A stretch of 64,000 nt of DNA from Gemmatimonas aurantiaca T-27 (lineage in GTDB: Bacteria; Gemmatimonadota; Gemmatimonadetes; Gemmatimonadales; Gemmatimonadaceae). The stretch's first letter is position 1; every line of letters starts with the position of its first letter. The position numbers and the translations under genes were made by a program. Location of the stretch: positions 2,487,646-2,551,645 of the forward strand of contig NC_012489.1 in NCBI RefSeq assembly GCF_000010305.1, in the 5' to 3' direction. The notes under the pieces were generated by a model. That model saw only the letters and a list, made by a program, of their open reading frames with translations. It was not told where the DNA came from and did no database searches. Of the stretch, positions 8,671-17,244 are shown one piece after another.

Positions 8671-9609
8671 CTATGGCTGACGCGAACGGAGGTGATTCCG
8701 CACAAACCGTTGCGTGTCGGCCAGCGATTCCCGCGCCTCGGGCAGCACTCCGGAAAAGAACTGCCACACATGCGGCACGCGGGGCCAGAGCCGGAGCTCC
8801 ACGTCGACGCCAACGGCACGCGCGTATTCGGTCAGACGCACGGAATCATCGCGCAATACTTCGTCGGTGCTGGCATGCACCAGCATGGGCGGAAAGCCGG
8901 AGAAGTCTCCGTACAACGGCGACACATAGGGAGACCGTGGGTCCGCCTCGCCGAGATAGAACGCCGCCGCTCGTCGGATGGTGACGGCCGCGAACATCGC
9001 ACAGCGATCACTGTTCTCTTCGAGCGACGCGCCGGTGGCTGCCAGATCCGTCCACGGCGAGTAAGTCACGATCGCCGCCGGCAACGGCCAGCCGCGATCC
9101 CGCGCGGCCAGCAGCATCGCCAACGCCAGCCCTCCCCCTGCGGAATCTCCGGCCACGATCAATCGGGACGGGTCGACCTGCCGCTGTTCGAGGAGATAGC
9201 GGTACGCCCCCAAGGCATCGTCGAGCGCATACGGATATTGGTGCTCAGGTGCCAGTCGGTACGCCGGCACAAAGACCTGCGCCTCCAACCGCTGCGCCAA
9301 CGCGCCGGCGAGCGAACGATGCGTCTCCGGCGAGCAACCAATGAAGCCTCCCCCATGCAGATACAGCACGGTCGGCCCTTGCGCCTGGGCATAGGTGGCG
9401 CCTTCGAGGCGTTCACCGCCAACCCACGTGTGCTGGGGTGGCAGGTGCGCATACCGGGCACCGGTGGCGCGCGCCATCAGGCGCCGCGCCACGCGTGGGC
9501 GGCCCATGTTGGTGCGCACCCACTGCGGATCAATCGGACGCAGCGCGTGCGGGCGCATGCGCACCCGCACGAGACGTTCAACCCAGAAAGACTGCCAACT
9601 CGCCGCCAT
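8671..9609 (-). CDS. Alpha/beta hydrolase, hormone-sensitive-lipase family esterase
   Basis: The product (312 residues) hydrolyses carboxyl esters, probably of short or medium chains. The oxyanion-hole motif HGGG is at residues 85-88. The nucleophile elbow GDSAGG has Ser156, the acid is Asp249 or Asp254, and His280 in VPHVWQ completes the triad. The stretch PAYRLAPEHQYP is typical of the family. No signal peptide is visible, so it is likely cytoplasmic or peripherally bound. The ATG at 9609 is preferred to a TTG six bases upstream. The family is clear; the natural substrate cannot be read from sequence. Confidence 0.88.
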   Translation of the reverse strand: MAASWQSFWVERLVRVRMRPHALRPIDPQWVRTNMGRPRVARRLMARATGARYAHLPPQHTWVGGERLEGATYAQAQGPTVLYLHGGGFIGCSPETHRSLAGALAQRLEAQVFVPAYRLAPEHQYPYALDDALGAYRYLLEQRQVDPSRLIVAGDSAGGGLALAMLLAARDRGWPLPAAIVTYSPWTDLAATGASLEENSDRCAMFAAVTIRRAAAFYLGEADPRSPYVSPLYGDFSGFPPMLVHASTDEVLRDDSVRLTEYARAVGVDVELRLWPRVPHVWQFFSGVLPEARESLADTQRFVRNHLRSRQP

Positions 9610-9665
9610 GATCAATCATACCCACATGGCCGCAGAGGTTCACGAAACACTCCCGCAGACGTGCC

Positions 9666-10562
9666 TCAGACGCCGACCTGCTTCTCCACGCGATCCCGAT
9701 AGTGGCGGCTCAGACGCAGGCGGGTGCCGTCTTCGAGAATCACCACATAGTCACCGGAGAACCACTGCTGCATCTCGCGCACCCGATTGAGGTTCACGAT
9801 CGTGGAGCGGTGAATGCGCGCAAACACACGCGGATCGAGCGTCTCTTCGAGATGACTGATCCGCTCGCGGATCGTGTGCGCCTGCTTGCCCACGTGCAAC
9901 CGCACGTAGTTCCGGTCCGCTTCGATCCAGTCGATTTCGGTGGTCTTCACGAAGAACATCCGGCCATCCTGTTTCACCAGGATGCGGCTGGCATACCGTC
10001 CGGCTCCGCCGCCCTGCGTGCTCGTAGCACCGGCCGTCGGCGCCGGCGCGAGCGCCGTGCCGCCACTGCCGGCTCCGCCCAGACCCAGCGCACCACCGAG
10101 GGTGCTGCCCAGCAACGACGTCGCGTTGTCGCTGTTGCCATCGGCCAGACGACGCACCGTTTCCAGCAACTCACCCAGCCGTTCGGCAGCGACGGCGTGC
10201 GCACGCTGGCGACGCGCCTTGTCGAACGCCGAACGGAAACGATCCGCGTCCACCGGCTTGAGCACGTAGTCCACGGCGTGGACGTCGAAGGCCCGCTGCG
10301 CATGTTCATCGTAGGCGGTGATGAACAGGACCATCGGCACATGGCCGCCCTCGAGTTCGCGCAACACGCCAAACCCGTCCAGGCCAGGCATCTGCACATC
10401 GAGGCAGACCAGATCCGGCTGCAACTCGCGAATCAGCCCGACGGCCTCGTGGCCACTCTCTGCCTCGCCCACCACTTCCACATCCGCCTCGTTCTGCAGC
10501 AGGCGCCGCACACGCTGACGGGCCAATGCCTCGTCATCGACGATCAGGACTCGAACGCTCAC
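9666..10562 (-). CDS. LytTR-family response regulator
   Basis: The 298-residue protein has an N-terminal receiver domain (1-120) with the acidic pair in IVDDE, phosphoacceptor Asp55 in LDVQMPG and Lys in YVLKPVDA. A Gly/Ala/Thr-rich linker follows, and a C-terminal LytTR DNA-binding domain (about 190-298) with DWIEADRNYVRLH and FARIHRSTIVNLNRV. It is probably phosphorylated by the LytS-type kinase encoded divergently 281 bases away. I chose the GTG at 10562 because GGAGG lies nine bases upstream and the receiver domain starts at once; the longer frame would add 45 residues unrelated to the family. Confidence 0.9.
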   Translation of the reverse strand: MSVRVLIVDDEALARQRVRRLLQNEADVEVVGEAESGHEAVGLIRELQPDLVCLDVQMPGLDGFGVLRELEGGHVPMVLFITAYDEHAQRAFDVHAVDYVLKPVDADRFRSAFDKARRQRAHAVAAERLGELLETVRRLADGNSDNATSLLGSTLGGALGLGGAGSGGTALAPAPTAGATSTQGGGAGRYASRILVKQDGRMFFVKTTEIDWIEADRNYVRLHVGKQAHTIRERISHLEETLDPRVFARIHRSTIVNLNRVREMQQWFSGDYVVILEDGTRLRLSRHYRDRVEKQVGV

Positions 10563-10843
10563 CTTCTTCCCTCCGGTTGACTGGTCGGCATCACCACGAA
10601 AATGCGCTGAGAGGTCCGATGGGCCGGTGATGCCTGACCGGGCCGCCGCGCAGAATTGCACCTGATTCGGGGGAATGACCTCCTCGATCGGGCACACGCG
10701 GGACTCGCGCTCGGCGGACCCCTCCGTGTCGTACTACGTTGCCCGATCGGCGCGGGTTCCAGCTCCGCTGGTATTCTCACCGTCCGCCCCGGCCGGCATC
10801 GACCCCGCTTGCCAGACCGTACACGACGTCGCTGCTTCCCTAT

Positions 10844-11992
10844 ATGGCTTCTCCCACTCAGCCGTTGACGATTGCCGACGAAGGCCTGCGCCTCCGTCGG
10901 GTGACTCGCATTCTGTTTGCCGCCGTCTGGATCATCCCGGCGGTGCTCGCGTCCCTGCAGATGACGCTGGTGGGCGATGCCTCGGGTGCCCACTACGGCA
11001 TCGGCACCGCCCTGATCTGGCAAGGCTCCACCTGGCTGCTGTGGAGCCTGTGGTCGCAACTGATCCTGACGCTCGTCGACCGGGTGAAGCTCGACACCGC
11101 TCGCCTGCTGCCGTGGCTGACCGTGCACATCGTCGCCAGCGCGCTGGTGTGCATCATCGACGTGTTTGTCATCGCCTGGCTCGACCACGTCTTTGGCGCG
11201 GTGGGTCAGGTGACCAGCTACGCCTTCACGCTGCGGGTCGTGCTGGTCAACCACCTCGACTTCCAGGTGGTGCTGTACTGGGCCGTATTGGGCGCCGCCT
11301 ACATGGTGGAGTTCGTGCGCCGCTACCGTGAGCGCGATCGCGCCGCCACCGAACTCGAACAGAAGCTCGCGCGGACCCAACTCGAAGCCCTGCGCATGCA
11401 GCTCAATCCGCACTTCCTGTTCAACGCCCTCAACTCGGTGGCCGAGCTGATGGAGATGGACGTGCGGGAAGCCCAGCGCACGCTCACCCGCGTCAGCGAT
11501 CTGCTGCGCCTGTCGTTGCGTTCGGCCGGCCAGCCGATGATTCCCGTCTGGCAGGAGATCGAGCTCGTGGAGCTCTATCTGCAGATCGCGCGCGTGCGGT
11601 ACGGCGCCGGCCTCGAAGCCGACATCACGGTCGACCCGTCCATTGTCGACGACATGGTGCCCAGCTTCCTGATGCAGCCGCTGGTGGAAAACGCCCTCAA
11701 GCACGGATTGGCACCGGGTCATCGGGATCAATGCATTGAGGTCAGGGTGGGACGGCAGGGGAGCACGATCGAGATCGTAGTGCAAGACAACGGCAAGGGT
11801 CTGGATGGTTTACTGACCACGAGCGGCAGATTTCTTGCCGCGGTCCCTTCGGTGGACGGGCTCGGGATCGGTCTCACGAATACCCGATCCCGCCTCACCA
11901 TGCTCTATGGCGACCGGTATGCGTTTCGTATGAGCAACCTGCCCACCGGCGGATGTCGCGTGGAAATCCGGTTGCCGATGGAGCCGCGCTAG
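10844..11992 (+). CDS. LytS-type sensor histidine kinase
   Basis: This 382-residue membrane kinase has four hydrophobic segments (about 22-44, 53-78, 90-118, 130-155) and a short coiled region. Its His_kinase domain carries the phosphoacceptor His190 in LNPHFLFNALN, followed by a HATPase domain with VENALKHGL and DNGKGL boxes. No extracellular sensing domain is evident, so the signal is probably sensed by the membrane part. The partner is almost certainly the divergent LytTR regulator. The ATG at 10844 starts just before the first membrane helix. Its stop overlaps by three bases the stop of the convergent lipoprotein gene. Confidence 0.9.
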   Translation: MASPTQPLTIADEGLRLRRVTRILFAAVWIIPAVLASLQMTLVGDASGAHYGIGTALIWQGSTWLLWSLWSQLILTLVDRVKLDTARLLPWLTVHIVASALVCIIDVFVIAWLDHVFGAVGQVTSYAFTLRVVLVNHLDFQVVLYWAVLGAAYMVEFVRRYRERDRAATELEQKLARTQLEALRMQLNPHFLFNALNSVAELMEMDVREAQRTLTRVSDLLRLSLRSAGQPMIPVWQEIELVELYLQIARVRYGAGLEADITVDPSIVDDMVPSFLMQPLVENALKHGLAPGHRDQCIEVRVGRQGSTIEIVVQDNGKGLDGLLTTSGRFLAAVPSVDGLGIGLTNTRSRLTMLYGDRYAFRMSNLPTGGCRVEIRLPMEPR

Positions 11993-12882
11993 CGGAGTTC
12001 GAGACTCCGGAGCAGCGACGCCAGCCCGGCCTGCCACACCAGCGGTTGCCCGGGCAGATCGTTGCGCGGAGTCCGGAGCAGCGTACGAATATCGTCGTCG
12101 CGCAGGAGCGCCTGTGCATCGATCGCGCTGAGCAACAAGGGCGTGCGCTTCACCCACAGCCCTTCGGCGGCAATGCGCACCGCCTTGCCCTGCCCGTCCA
12201 CCACGGCCCCGGTCAACTGAATCACGCTCACCGGGGTTTCCAGGGACGTCAGCCACGGCAACGACGCTTCATGGGCGGCGCCCAATGTGACGTACTTGCT
12301 GCCAGTGATCCCCCGCTGGCGCGGCAGATACTGGCCAATCTCCAGGGTGATGACCACGGCATGGGTGGCCTGCGCACTGTCGAGACGCTGCCGCAGCGCG
12401 GCCTTCCATGCTGGCGACGGATTGGCGACCGCCAACCGATGGAAGGTGCCCTGCCGGCCGAGCGTTTCGCCGGGATCGAGGACGTCGCACTCCTGCTGGT
12501 TCAGCGACGGGCACCCGAACTGCACATCGGGCGGCGTCAGCCCGTCGCCTCGGAGCGGCGCGACCACCGCGCCAGCAGCGAGCGAATCGAGATGCTGCTG
12601 CATCGCGGTCAACAACTGCTGCAGCGGCGCATCGCTGGCCGCCGCCCCAGGTTCCATGAACGCGGGCTGTGTGGCGCCGGCCTGCCAGGCGAGGGGCAAC
12701 ACCACCACCGCCCCCCGGTGCGCGGGAAGCGACTTGCCGGCCACCCATGGCGCTCCGCGCAGCATCTTGTCGCCCACACCGCTGCCCACGGTGGCACCGG
12801 TGGATCCTGCACCACTCGCACACGCCATGACCCCCAACGGGGCCGCCATGCGCAATAATGTCTTCAAGGGACGTGACAACAT
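11989..12882 (-). CDS. Putative lipoprotein, function unknown
   Basis: The 297-residue product begins with a signal peptide ending in GVMAC, a usable lipobox with Cys21, so it is probably a lipid-anchored envelope protein. The body includes a four-cysteine region near 130-155, a strand-rich centre (ATHAVVITLEIGQYLP) and a C-terminal part resembling a periplasmic structural domain. I recognise no enzyme motif. The ATG at 12882 is chosen because the lipobox then sits at the expected place; an upstream in-frame extension would bury it. It converges on the LytS-type gene with overlapping stops. Confidence 0.65.
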   Translation of the reverse strand: MLSRPLKTLLRMAAPLGVMACASGAGSTGATVGSGVGDKMLRGAPWVAGKSLPAHRGAVVVLPLAWQAGATQPAFMEPGAAASDAPLQQLLTAMQQHLDSLAAGAVVAPLRGDGLTPPDVQFGCPSLNQQECDVLDPGETLGRQGTFHRLAVANPSPAWKAALRQRLDSAQATHAVVITLEIGQYLPRQRGITGSKYVTLGAAHEASLPWLTSLETPVSVIQLTGAVVDGQGKAVRIAAEGLWVKRTPLLLSAIDAQALLRDDDIRTLLRTPRNDLPGQPLVWQAGLASLLRSLELR

Positions 12883-13036
12883 GACCACCTCGGGGTAATT
12901 CGTATCGGTCATCGCGCCATCGAGCAGGTCGACGTCAGCGATCAGGTGTCGTGCCATACCCGTGCAGCAGCAGTGCGGTCACGCGAGTCCGACTTTCCGG
13001 CAGTCCGTCGTCATCCGACCTTTCGCCACATTCCCA

Positions 13037-13783
13037 ATGACATCCGACGCATCCTCCCGTAGTGCCACGCCGATCGCCGCCGCCATCCTCGCCCTGGGCG
13101 TGCTGGCGGGAGGATTTCTGATCGGCAATGGGTTCGCCCGCATGCGCACCGCCGACCGTACGGTGTCCGTGAAAGGCGTGTCGGAACGGGAAGCGCAGGC
13201 CGATCTGGCCATCTGGCCGTTGCGCCTCGTCGCCACCGACGACGACCTGGCGCGTGCCAATGCGTCGCTCGAGCGCAACGTCGAACAGGTGCGTGCTTTC
13301 TTGAAGCAACACGGGCTCGATTCGGCCGGCACGGAAATCACGATGCAGGAGTTCTCCGTGCAGGACGGTCGCACCATGGGCGGTTACGGCAACAGCGCGC
13401 GCTATGTCATCCGGCAAACCCTCGTCGTGCGTTCCACGCGCGTGGACGTGGTGCAGGCCGCGAGTCAGCGCGTACCGGAGCTGGTGCGCAACGGCGTGGT
13501 CCTGTCGTCGGGTCAGGAATACGGCGGTGGCGGACCGACGTTTGTCTTCACCAAGCTCAACGACCTCAAGCCGGCCATGATCGCCGAAGCCACGGCCCGG
13601 GCCCGCGAAGGGGCCGAGCAGTTCGCCAAGGATTCCAAGAGCTCACTCAGCGGCATTCGCACAGCGAGTCAGGGCGTCTTCGAGATTCTCCCCCGCGACC
13701 AGGCCATGGGTATCAGCGAGGAAAGTCAGGTGGTCAAGCGCGTACGGGTGGTGACGACCGTGGTGTACGGTCTCGATCGTTGA
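13037..13783 (+). CDS. SIMPL domain-containing protein (DUF541)
   Basis: The 248-residue protein has an N-terminal hydrophobic segment (about 13-32), then a SIMPL domain (about 40-245) with the VSVKGVSEREAQADLA opening and the ARAREGAEQFAKDS helix typical of the family. SIMPL proteins are periplasmic or membrane-anchored and of poorly defined biochemical role; some have been linked to oxidative-stress tolerance. The ATG at 13037 immediately precedes the anchor. The gene overlaps the 3' end of the convergent hybrid kinase gene by 50 bases, so both termini are coding on both strands there. Confidence 0.85.
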   Translation: MTSDASSRSATPIAAAILALGVLAGGFLIGNGFARMRTADRTVSVKGVSEREAQADLAIWPLRLVATDDDLARANASLERNVEQVRAFLKQHGLDSAGTEITMQEFSVQDGRTMGGYGNSARYVIRQTLVVRSTRVDVVQAASQRVPELVRNGVVLSSGQEYGGGGPTFVFTKLNDLKPAMIAEATARAREGAEQFAKDSKSSLSGIRTASQGVFEILPRDQAMGISEESQVVKRVRVVTTVVYGLDR

Positions 13784-15833
13784 GTGCACGACGCACCGCT
13801 TCCCTGAGGGTGCTGGCATTGAACGGCTTGCTGATCAGCGCGGTGCCCCGCTCCAGTTCATCCTGCACCGCCTGCACGTCGCCATAGCCGGACATGAGCA
13901 GGACCGGGATGCCGGGGGCGCGTCGACGGACCGCCCCCGCGAGTTCCACGCCGCTCGTCCTCGGCATCACCACGTCGCTGAGGATGAGATCGAAGGCGCC
14001 ATTGTGCGCCTCGAACAGCTCCAGCGCTTCCCCGCCGTCACGCGCCACGTGCAGTTCGTAGCCATCACTGGCGAGCACCCGCTCCACCACCGCGCGGACC
14101 GCCTGTTCATCGTCCACCACGAGGACACGCTCGACGGTCTTGGTGACAGGCAGGGCGATGTCGGATGGTTCTTCTCCATTCTCCGACAATGCCGCCGGCA
14201 GGTAGATCCGGAACTCCGTTCCCTTCCCGAGCTGCGTCTCCACGGCGATGTGACCGTGCGCTTCCTGCACGATGCCAAACGCCGAGGACAATCCAAGGCC
14301 GGTGCCTTTGCCCACCGGCTTGGTGGTGAAAAACGGCTCGAAGATGCGTGACAGCACGTCTTCAGCAATGCCCATTCCCTGATCCCGCACTGCCAGCACC
14401 ACCCACCGCCCCGGGGCGATATCGACCCCCTGATCCCGGTGCATGGATGCCAGGTTCACAAAGCCCGTACGCACCGTGATGCTGCCGCCATCCGGCATGG
14501 CATCACGCGCATTGGTGGTCAGGTTGAGCAGCACCTGCTCCAACTGCCCAGGGTCGATCACCACCGCCGGAAGGTCCGGCATACAGCGGGTGGTCAGGGT
14601 GACGGTCTGGGGCAGCAGACGGGTGAGCATCGATGCCATCGAGCCAATCAAGGCGCCGGCATCCACCACGCGGGGTTGCATGACCTGCTTGCGGCCAAAC
14701 GCGAGCAACTGTGCGGTGAGTTCCGCGGCCCGCGTGGTGGCCATGTGCATTTCGGTCAGCAAAGGCTCGGAGGCACTGACCGTACCCGGACGTTGCATCA
14801 GCATTTCGCAGTTGGCACGGATGACCGTGAGCAAATTGTTGAAATCGTGTGCGATGCCACCAGCCAACACGCCGACGGCTTCCATCTTCTGTGCCTGGTG
14901 CAACTGGGTCTCGCGCACCGCGAGCGCTTCGAGTGCGCGGCGACGCTCGGTGATGTCCGCGAAGTACACCGCGAGCCCGTGTCGCGCCGGAACCACGCGC
15001 ATCATGAACCAACGTTGTGCTTCGGGTACCATCGCTTCGATCTCGAGCGACTGGTGCGTCACCGCCGCCTGACGCAACGCGGACTCGAATGGCGTATGCA
15101 CCATGCGCGGCAGCACGCTCCACAGGTCCTGACCGATGACCTGGTCCCGGTCGATACAGAGCGCTGCCGCGCCCGCTTCGTTCATGAAGCTCACGCGCCA
15201 TTCCCGGTCGATCGCTGCCGCCCCTTCCAGCATGTGGTCGAGAATGTCGGCGGTACGTTCCGGCAATCCTTCCGCCTGCGCGCACCCTTCGGACGACCGT
15301 CCGCGGCGTTCCTGGTAGCCGAGTTCCGCCCGCAGTTCGATTTCGCACACGGCGACGCGCGCCAGATCCGCCAGGATCGCTTCCTCGAACGATGTCCATT
15401 CACGCGGCGTGTGCGTGATGGCACACAGAGCGCCCAGGGTGTGACCGTCCGACGTCGTCAGCGGAATTCCCAGATAGCCCACGACGCCCGTCTCGTCGAT
15501 GGACGGGTTGGTGCACACCAGCGGATGCACGCGGGCGTCCGGAATGCGCAACACCGACTGCGAGGCCACGACATGCTTGCAGAACGAATGCGACAGCGGC
15601 GATGTCATGCACAACGTCAGGTCACCGAGTGGTCCGCCGACCCCACGCGCCAATTGTTCACGGTCACCCACCAGCGACACCAGCACCATGGGCACGTCGA
15701 TCGCGCGGGCGGCGGCGCGCGTCAGGTGCTCATAGGGTTCTGAAGGATAGGTGCGAGGCACGATCGCATCCTGCATCCATTGCAGTCGGGCGCGATTGGT
15801 CAGTGCAGCGGTCAGGCAGGAATTCATGGTCAT
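13734..15833 (-). CDS. Hybrid sensor histidine kinase (GAF-PAS-HisKA-HATPase-receiver)
   Basis: The 699-residue protein has no membrane segment. It starts with a GAF domain (about 25-165, containing HSFCKHVV and GYLGIPLTT), then a PAS domain (about 195-300). The HisKA domain has phosphoacceptor His329 in GGIAHDFNN, and a HATPase domain has NLTTNARDAMP and GTGLGLSS boxes. A C-terminal receiver (about 567-690) has phosphoacceptor Asp620. This is a cytosolic hybrid kinase of the NtrB-like class, whose output partner is not adjacent. The start is the ATG at 15833 or the one at 15827. Confidence 0.88.
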   Translation of the reverse strand: MTMNSCLTAALTNRARLQWMQDAIVPRTYPSEPYEHLTRAAARAIDVPMVLVSLVGDREQLARGVGGPLGDLTLCMTSPLSHSFCKHVVASQSVLRIPDARVHPLVCTNPSIDETGVVGYLGIPLTTSDGHTLGALCAITHTPREWTSFEEAILADLARVAVCEIELRAELGYQERRGRSSEGCAQAEGLPERTADILDHMLEGAAAIDREWRVSFMNEAGAAALCIDRDQVIGQDLWSVLPRMVHTPFESALRQAAVTHQSLEIEAMVPEAQRWFMMRVVPARHGLAVYFADITERRRALEALAVRETQLHQAQKMEAVGVLAGGIAHDFNNLLTVIRANCEMLMQRPGTVSASEPLLTEMHMATTRAAELTAQLLAFGRKQVMQPRVVDAGALIGSMASMLTRLLPQTVTLTTRCMPDLPAVVIDPGQLEQVLLNLTTNARDAMPDGGSITVRTGFVNLASMHRDQGVDIAPGRWVVLAVRDQGMGIAEDVLSRIFEPFFTTKPVGKGTGLGLSSAFGIVQEAHGHIAVETQLGKGTEFRIYLPAALSENGEEPSDIALPVTKTVERVLVVDDEQAVRAVVERVLASDGYELHVARDGGEALELFEAHNGAFDLILSDVVMPRTSGVELAGAVRRRAPGIPVLLMSGYGDVQAVQDELERGTALISKPFNASTLREAVRRALNDRDRTPRSSPPVRA

Positions 15834-15938
15834 GCGGGAAAGGACATCGTGCCTTCCAATCCTGCATCGGCGGCGCGCCACGACATCATGGACAAGACGA
15901 CAGGCGCCGGGAAAGGTTGCACCCGATACCTTTGCAGC

Positions 15939-16676
15939 ATGTTGCTTTCCCGCTATCTCGCTCGACTGGGCTACGGCTCGCGCAAGCAGGTGGACATCCT
16001 CATTCGGCAGCACCGTGTCACGACCCGCGACGGGGTCGCTCTTCGTGACGGTGAATGCCCCCCGCATGACACGCTCGCGGTGGACGGGGAACCCCTCGAC
16101 CCACCGGAAGGCGCCGTCGTGCTGTTGCACAAGCCGCTGGGCTATGTGTGCTCCACCAATGATCGGCCGCCGATCGTGTATGAGTTGCTGCCGTCGCGGT
16201 TCCTGTCGCGATCACCCGTCATGGCCACGGTCGGACGGCTGGACGCCGACACCAGTGGGCTACTGCTGCTGACCGATGATGGCGCGCTCAATCATCGCAT
16301 CACGTCACCACGCACCCACGTGCCGAAGACGTACCGGGTCACACTCGCCGAGTCGTTGCACGGCGATGAAGCCGCCCAGTTTGCGAGCGGCACGCTGATG
16401 CTCAAGGGCGAAGACGCACCCCTGCGCCCGGCCACGCTCTTTGTACACGACGCAAGGACCGTCGACCTGTCACTCGTGGAGGGACGGTACCATCAGGTCC
16501 GGCGCATGTTCGCCGCCACCGGCAATCATGTCGTGACACTGCAGCGCATCGCGCTCGGATCACTCACCCTCGAAGGGCTCGCCGAGGGGGAGTGGCGCGT
16601 ACTCAGTGCCGCGGAGGTGGAGACGCTGCGTCTCGCGGCTCGGCGATCAGGCGGCGAAGCGCCGGACGCAGGGTGA
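15939..16676 (+). CDS. RsuA/RluE-family rRNA pseudouridine synthase
   Basis: The 245-residue enzyme isomerises a specific uridine to pseudouridine in ribosomal RNA. It has an N-terminal S4 RNA-binding domain (1-45), an HKPLGYVCS segment, and the catalytic GRLDADTSGLLLLT motif with Asp102. The EGRYHQVRRMF segment near the C-terminus fits the same family. The target position cannot be read from sequence. The ATG at 15939 gives an S4 domain of normal length. It diverges from the hybrid kinase gene and its last 74 bases overlap the convergent tlpA-like gene. Confidence 0.88.
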   Translation: MLLSRYLARLGYGSRKQVDILIRQHRVTTRDGVALRDGECPPHDTLAVDGEPLDPPEGAVVLLHKPLGYVCSTNDRPPIVYELLPSRFLSRSPVMATVGRLDADTSGLLLLTDDGALNHRITSPRTHVPKTYRVTLAESLHGDEAAQFASGTLMLKGEDAPLRPATLFVHDARTVDLSLVEGRYHQVRRMFAATGNHVVTLQRIALGSLTLEGLAEGEWRVLSAAEVETLRLAARRSGGEAPDAG

Positions 16677-17244
16677 CCGGCCCCACCGGACCCATCACCG
16701 TATGGCGCACCACGCCCTGCTTGTCGAGCAGCAAACTGGTGGGATAGCCCCGCACGCCACCGAAGGCCCGTACCACCTCGTCGGACACGATCGCCACCGG
16801 ATAGGTGATGCCACGCTCGGCGAGGAACGCGTCCACGGTGCGCGCCGGCCCACGATCCACCGACAACCCCAGCACCACCACACTGTCGGACGCGTAGGCC
16901 TCAGCGAGCTGTTGCAGCAACGGCATCTCGGCCCGACATGGTGGGCACCAGGTGGCCCAGATGTTCACCAGGACCACGCGCCCGCGCAGACTGTCCGGTG
17001 TAAGCAGGCCCCCAGCGCGCGTCGTGATCGCATACGAGGGCTGGCGACGCTCTTTGGCGCGGGCCCCCACCAACGCCTCCACGTGCGGCCAGCACCGGGG
17101 CGCTGCCCAGAGCAGTACTGCGGCAAACACCAGATTCGACCACGACGCCCATGCTGGCCAACGGCGGCGGACAGATGGGTCGGTCGCGGCCTTGTCAGAG
17201 GGTGGCCCGCCGGAGGCGGCAAGGCGCTCCGGATCATCGGTCAT
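16603..17244 (-). CDS. TlpA/ResA-like membrane-anchored thioredoxin
   Basis: The 213-residue protein has a charged head, one membrane anchor (about 35-52) and a periplasmic thioredoxin domain. The redox motif WCPPC has Cys100 and Cys103, and the cis-proline loop YPTSLLLD is present. Such proteins reduce disulfides in extracytoplasmic partners, for instance during cytochrome c maturation. The start ATG overlaps the stop of the upstream rsmC-like gene by four bases (ATGA), so the two are co-translated. The physiological partner is unknown. Confidence 0.85.
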   Translation of the reverse strand: MTDDPERLAASGGPPSDKAATDPSVRRRWPAWASWSNLVFAAVLLWAAPRCWPHVEALVGARAKERRQPSYAITTRAGGLLTPDSLRGRVVLVNIWATWCPPCRAEMPLLQQLAEAYASDSVVVLGLSVDRGPARTVDAFLAERGITYPVAIVSDEVVRAFGGVRGYPTSLLLDKQGVVRHTVMGPVGPVTLRPALRRLIAEPRDAASPPPRH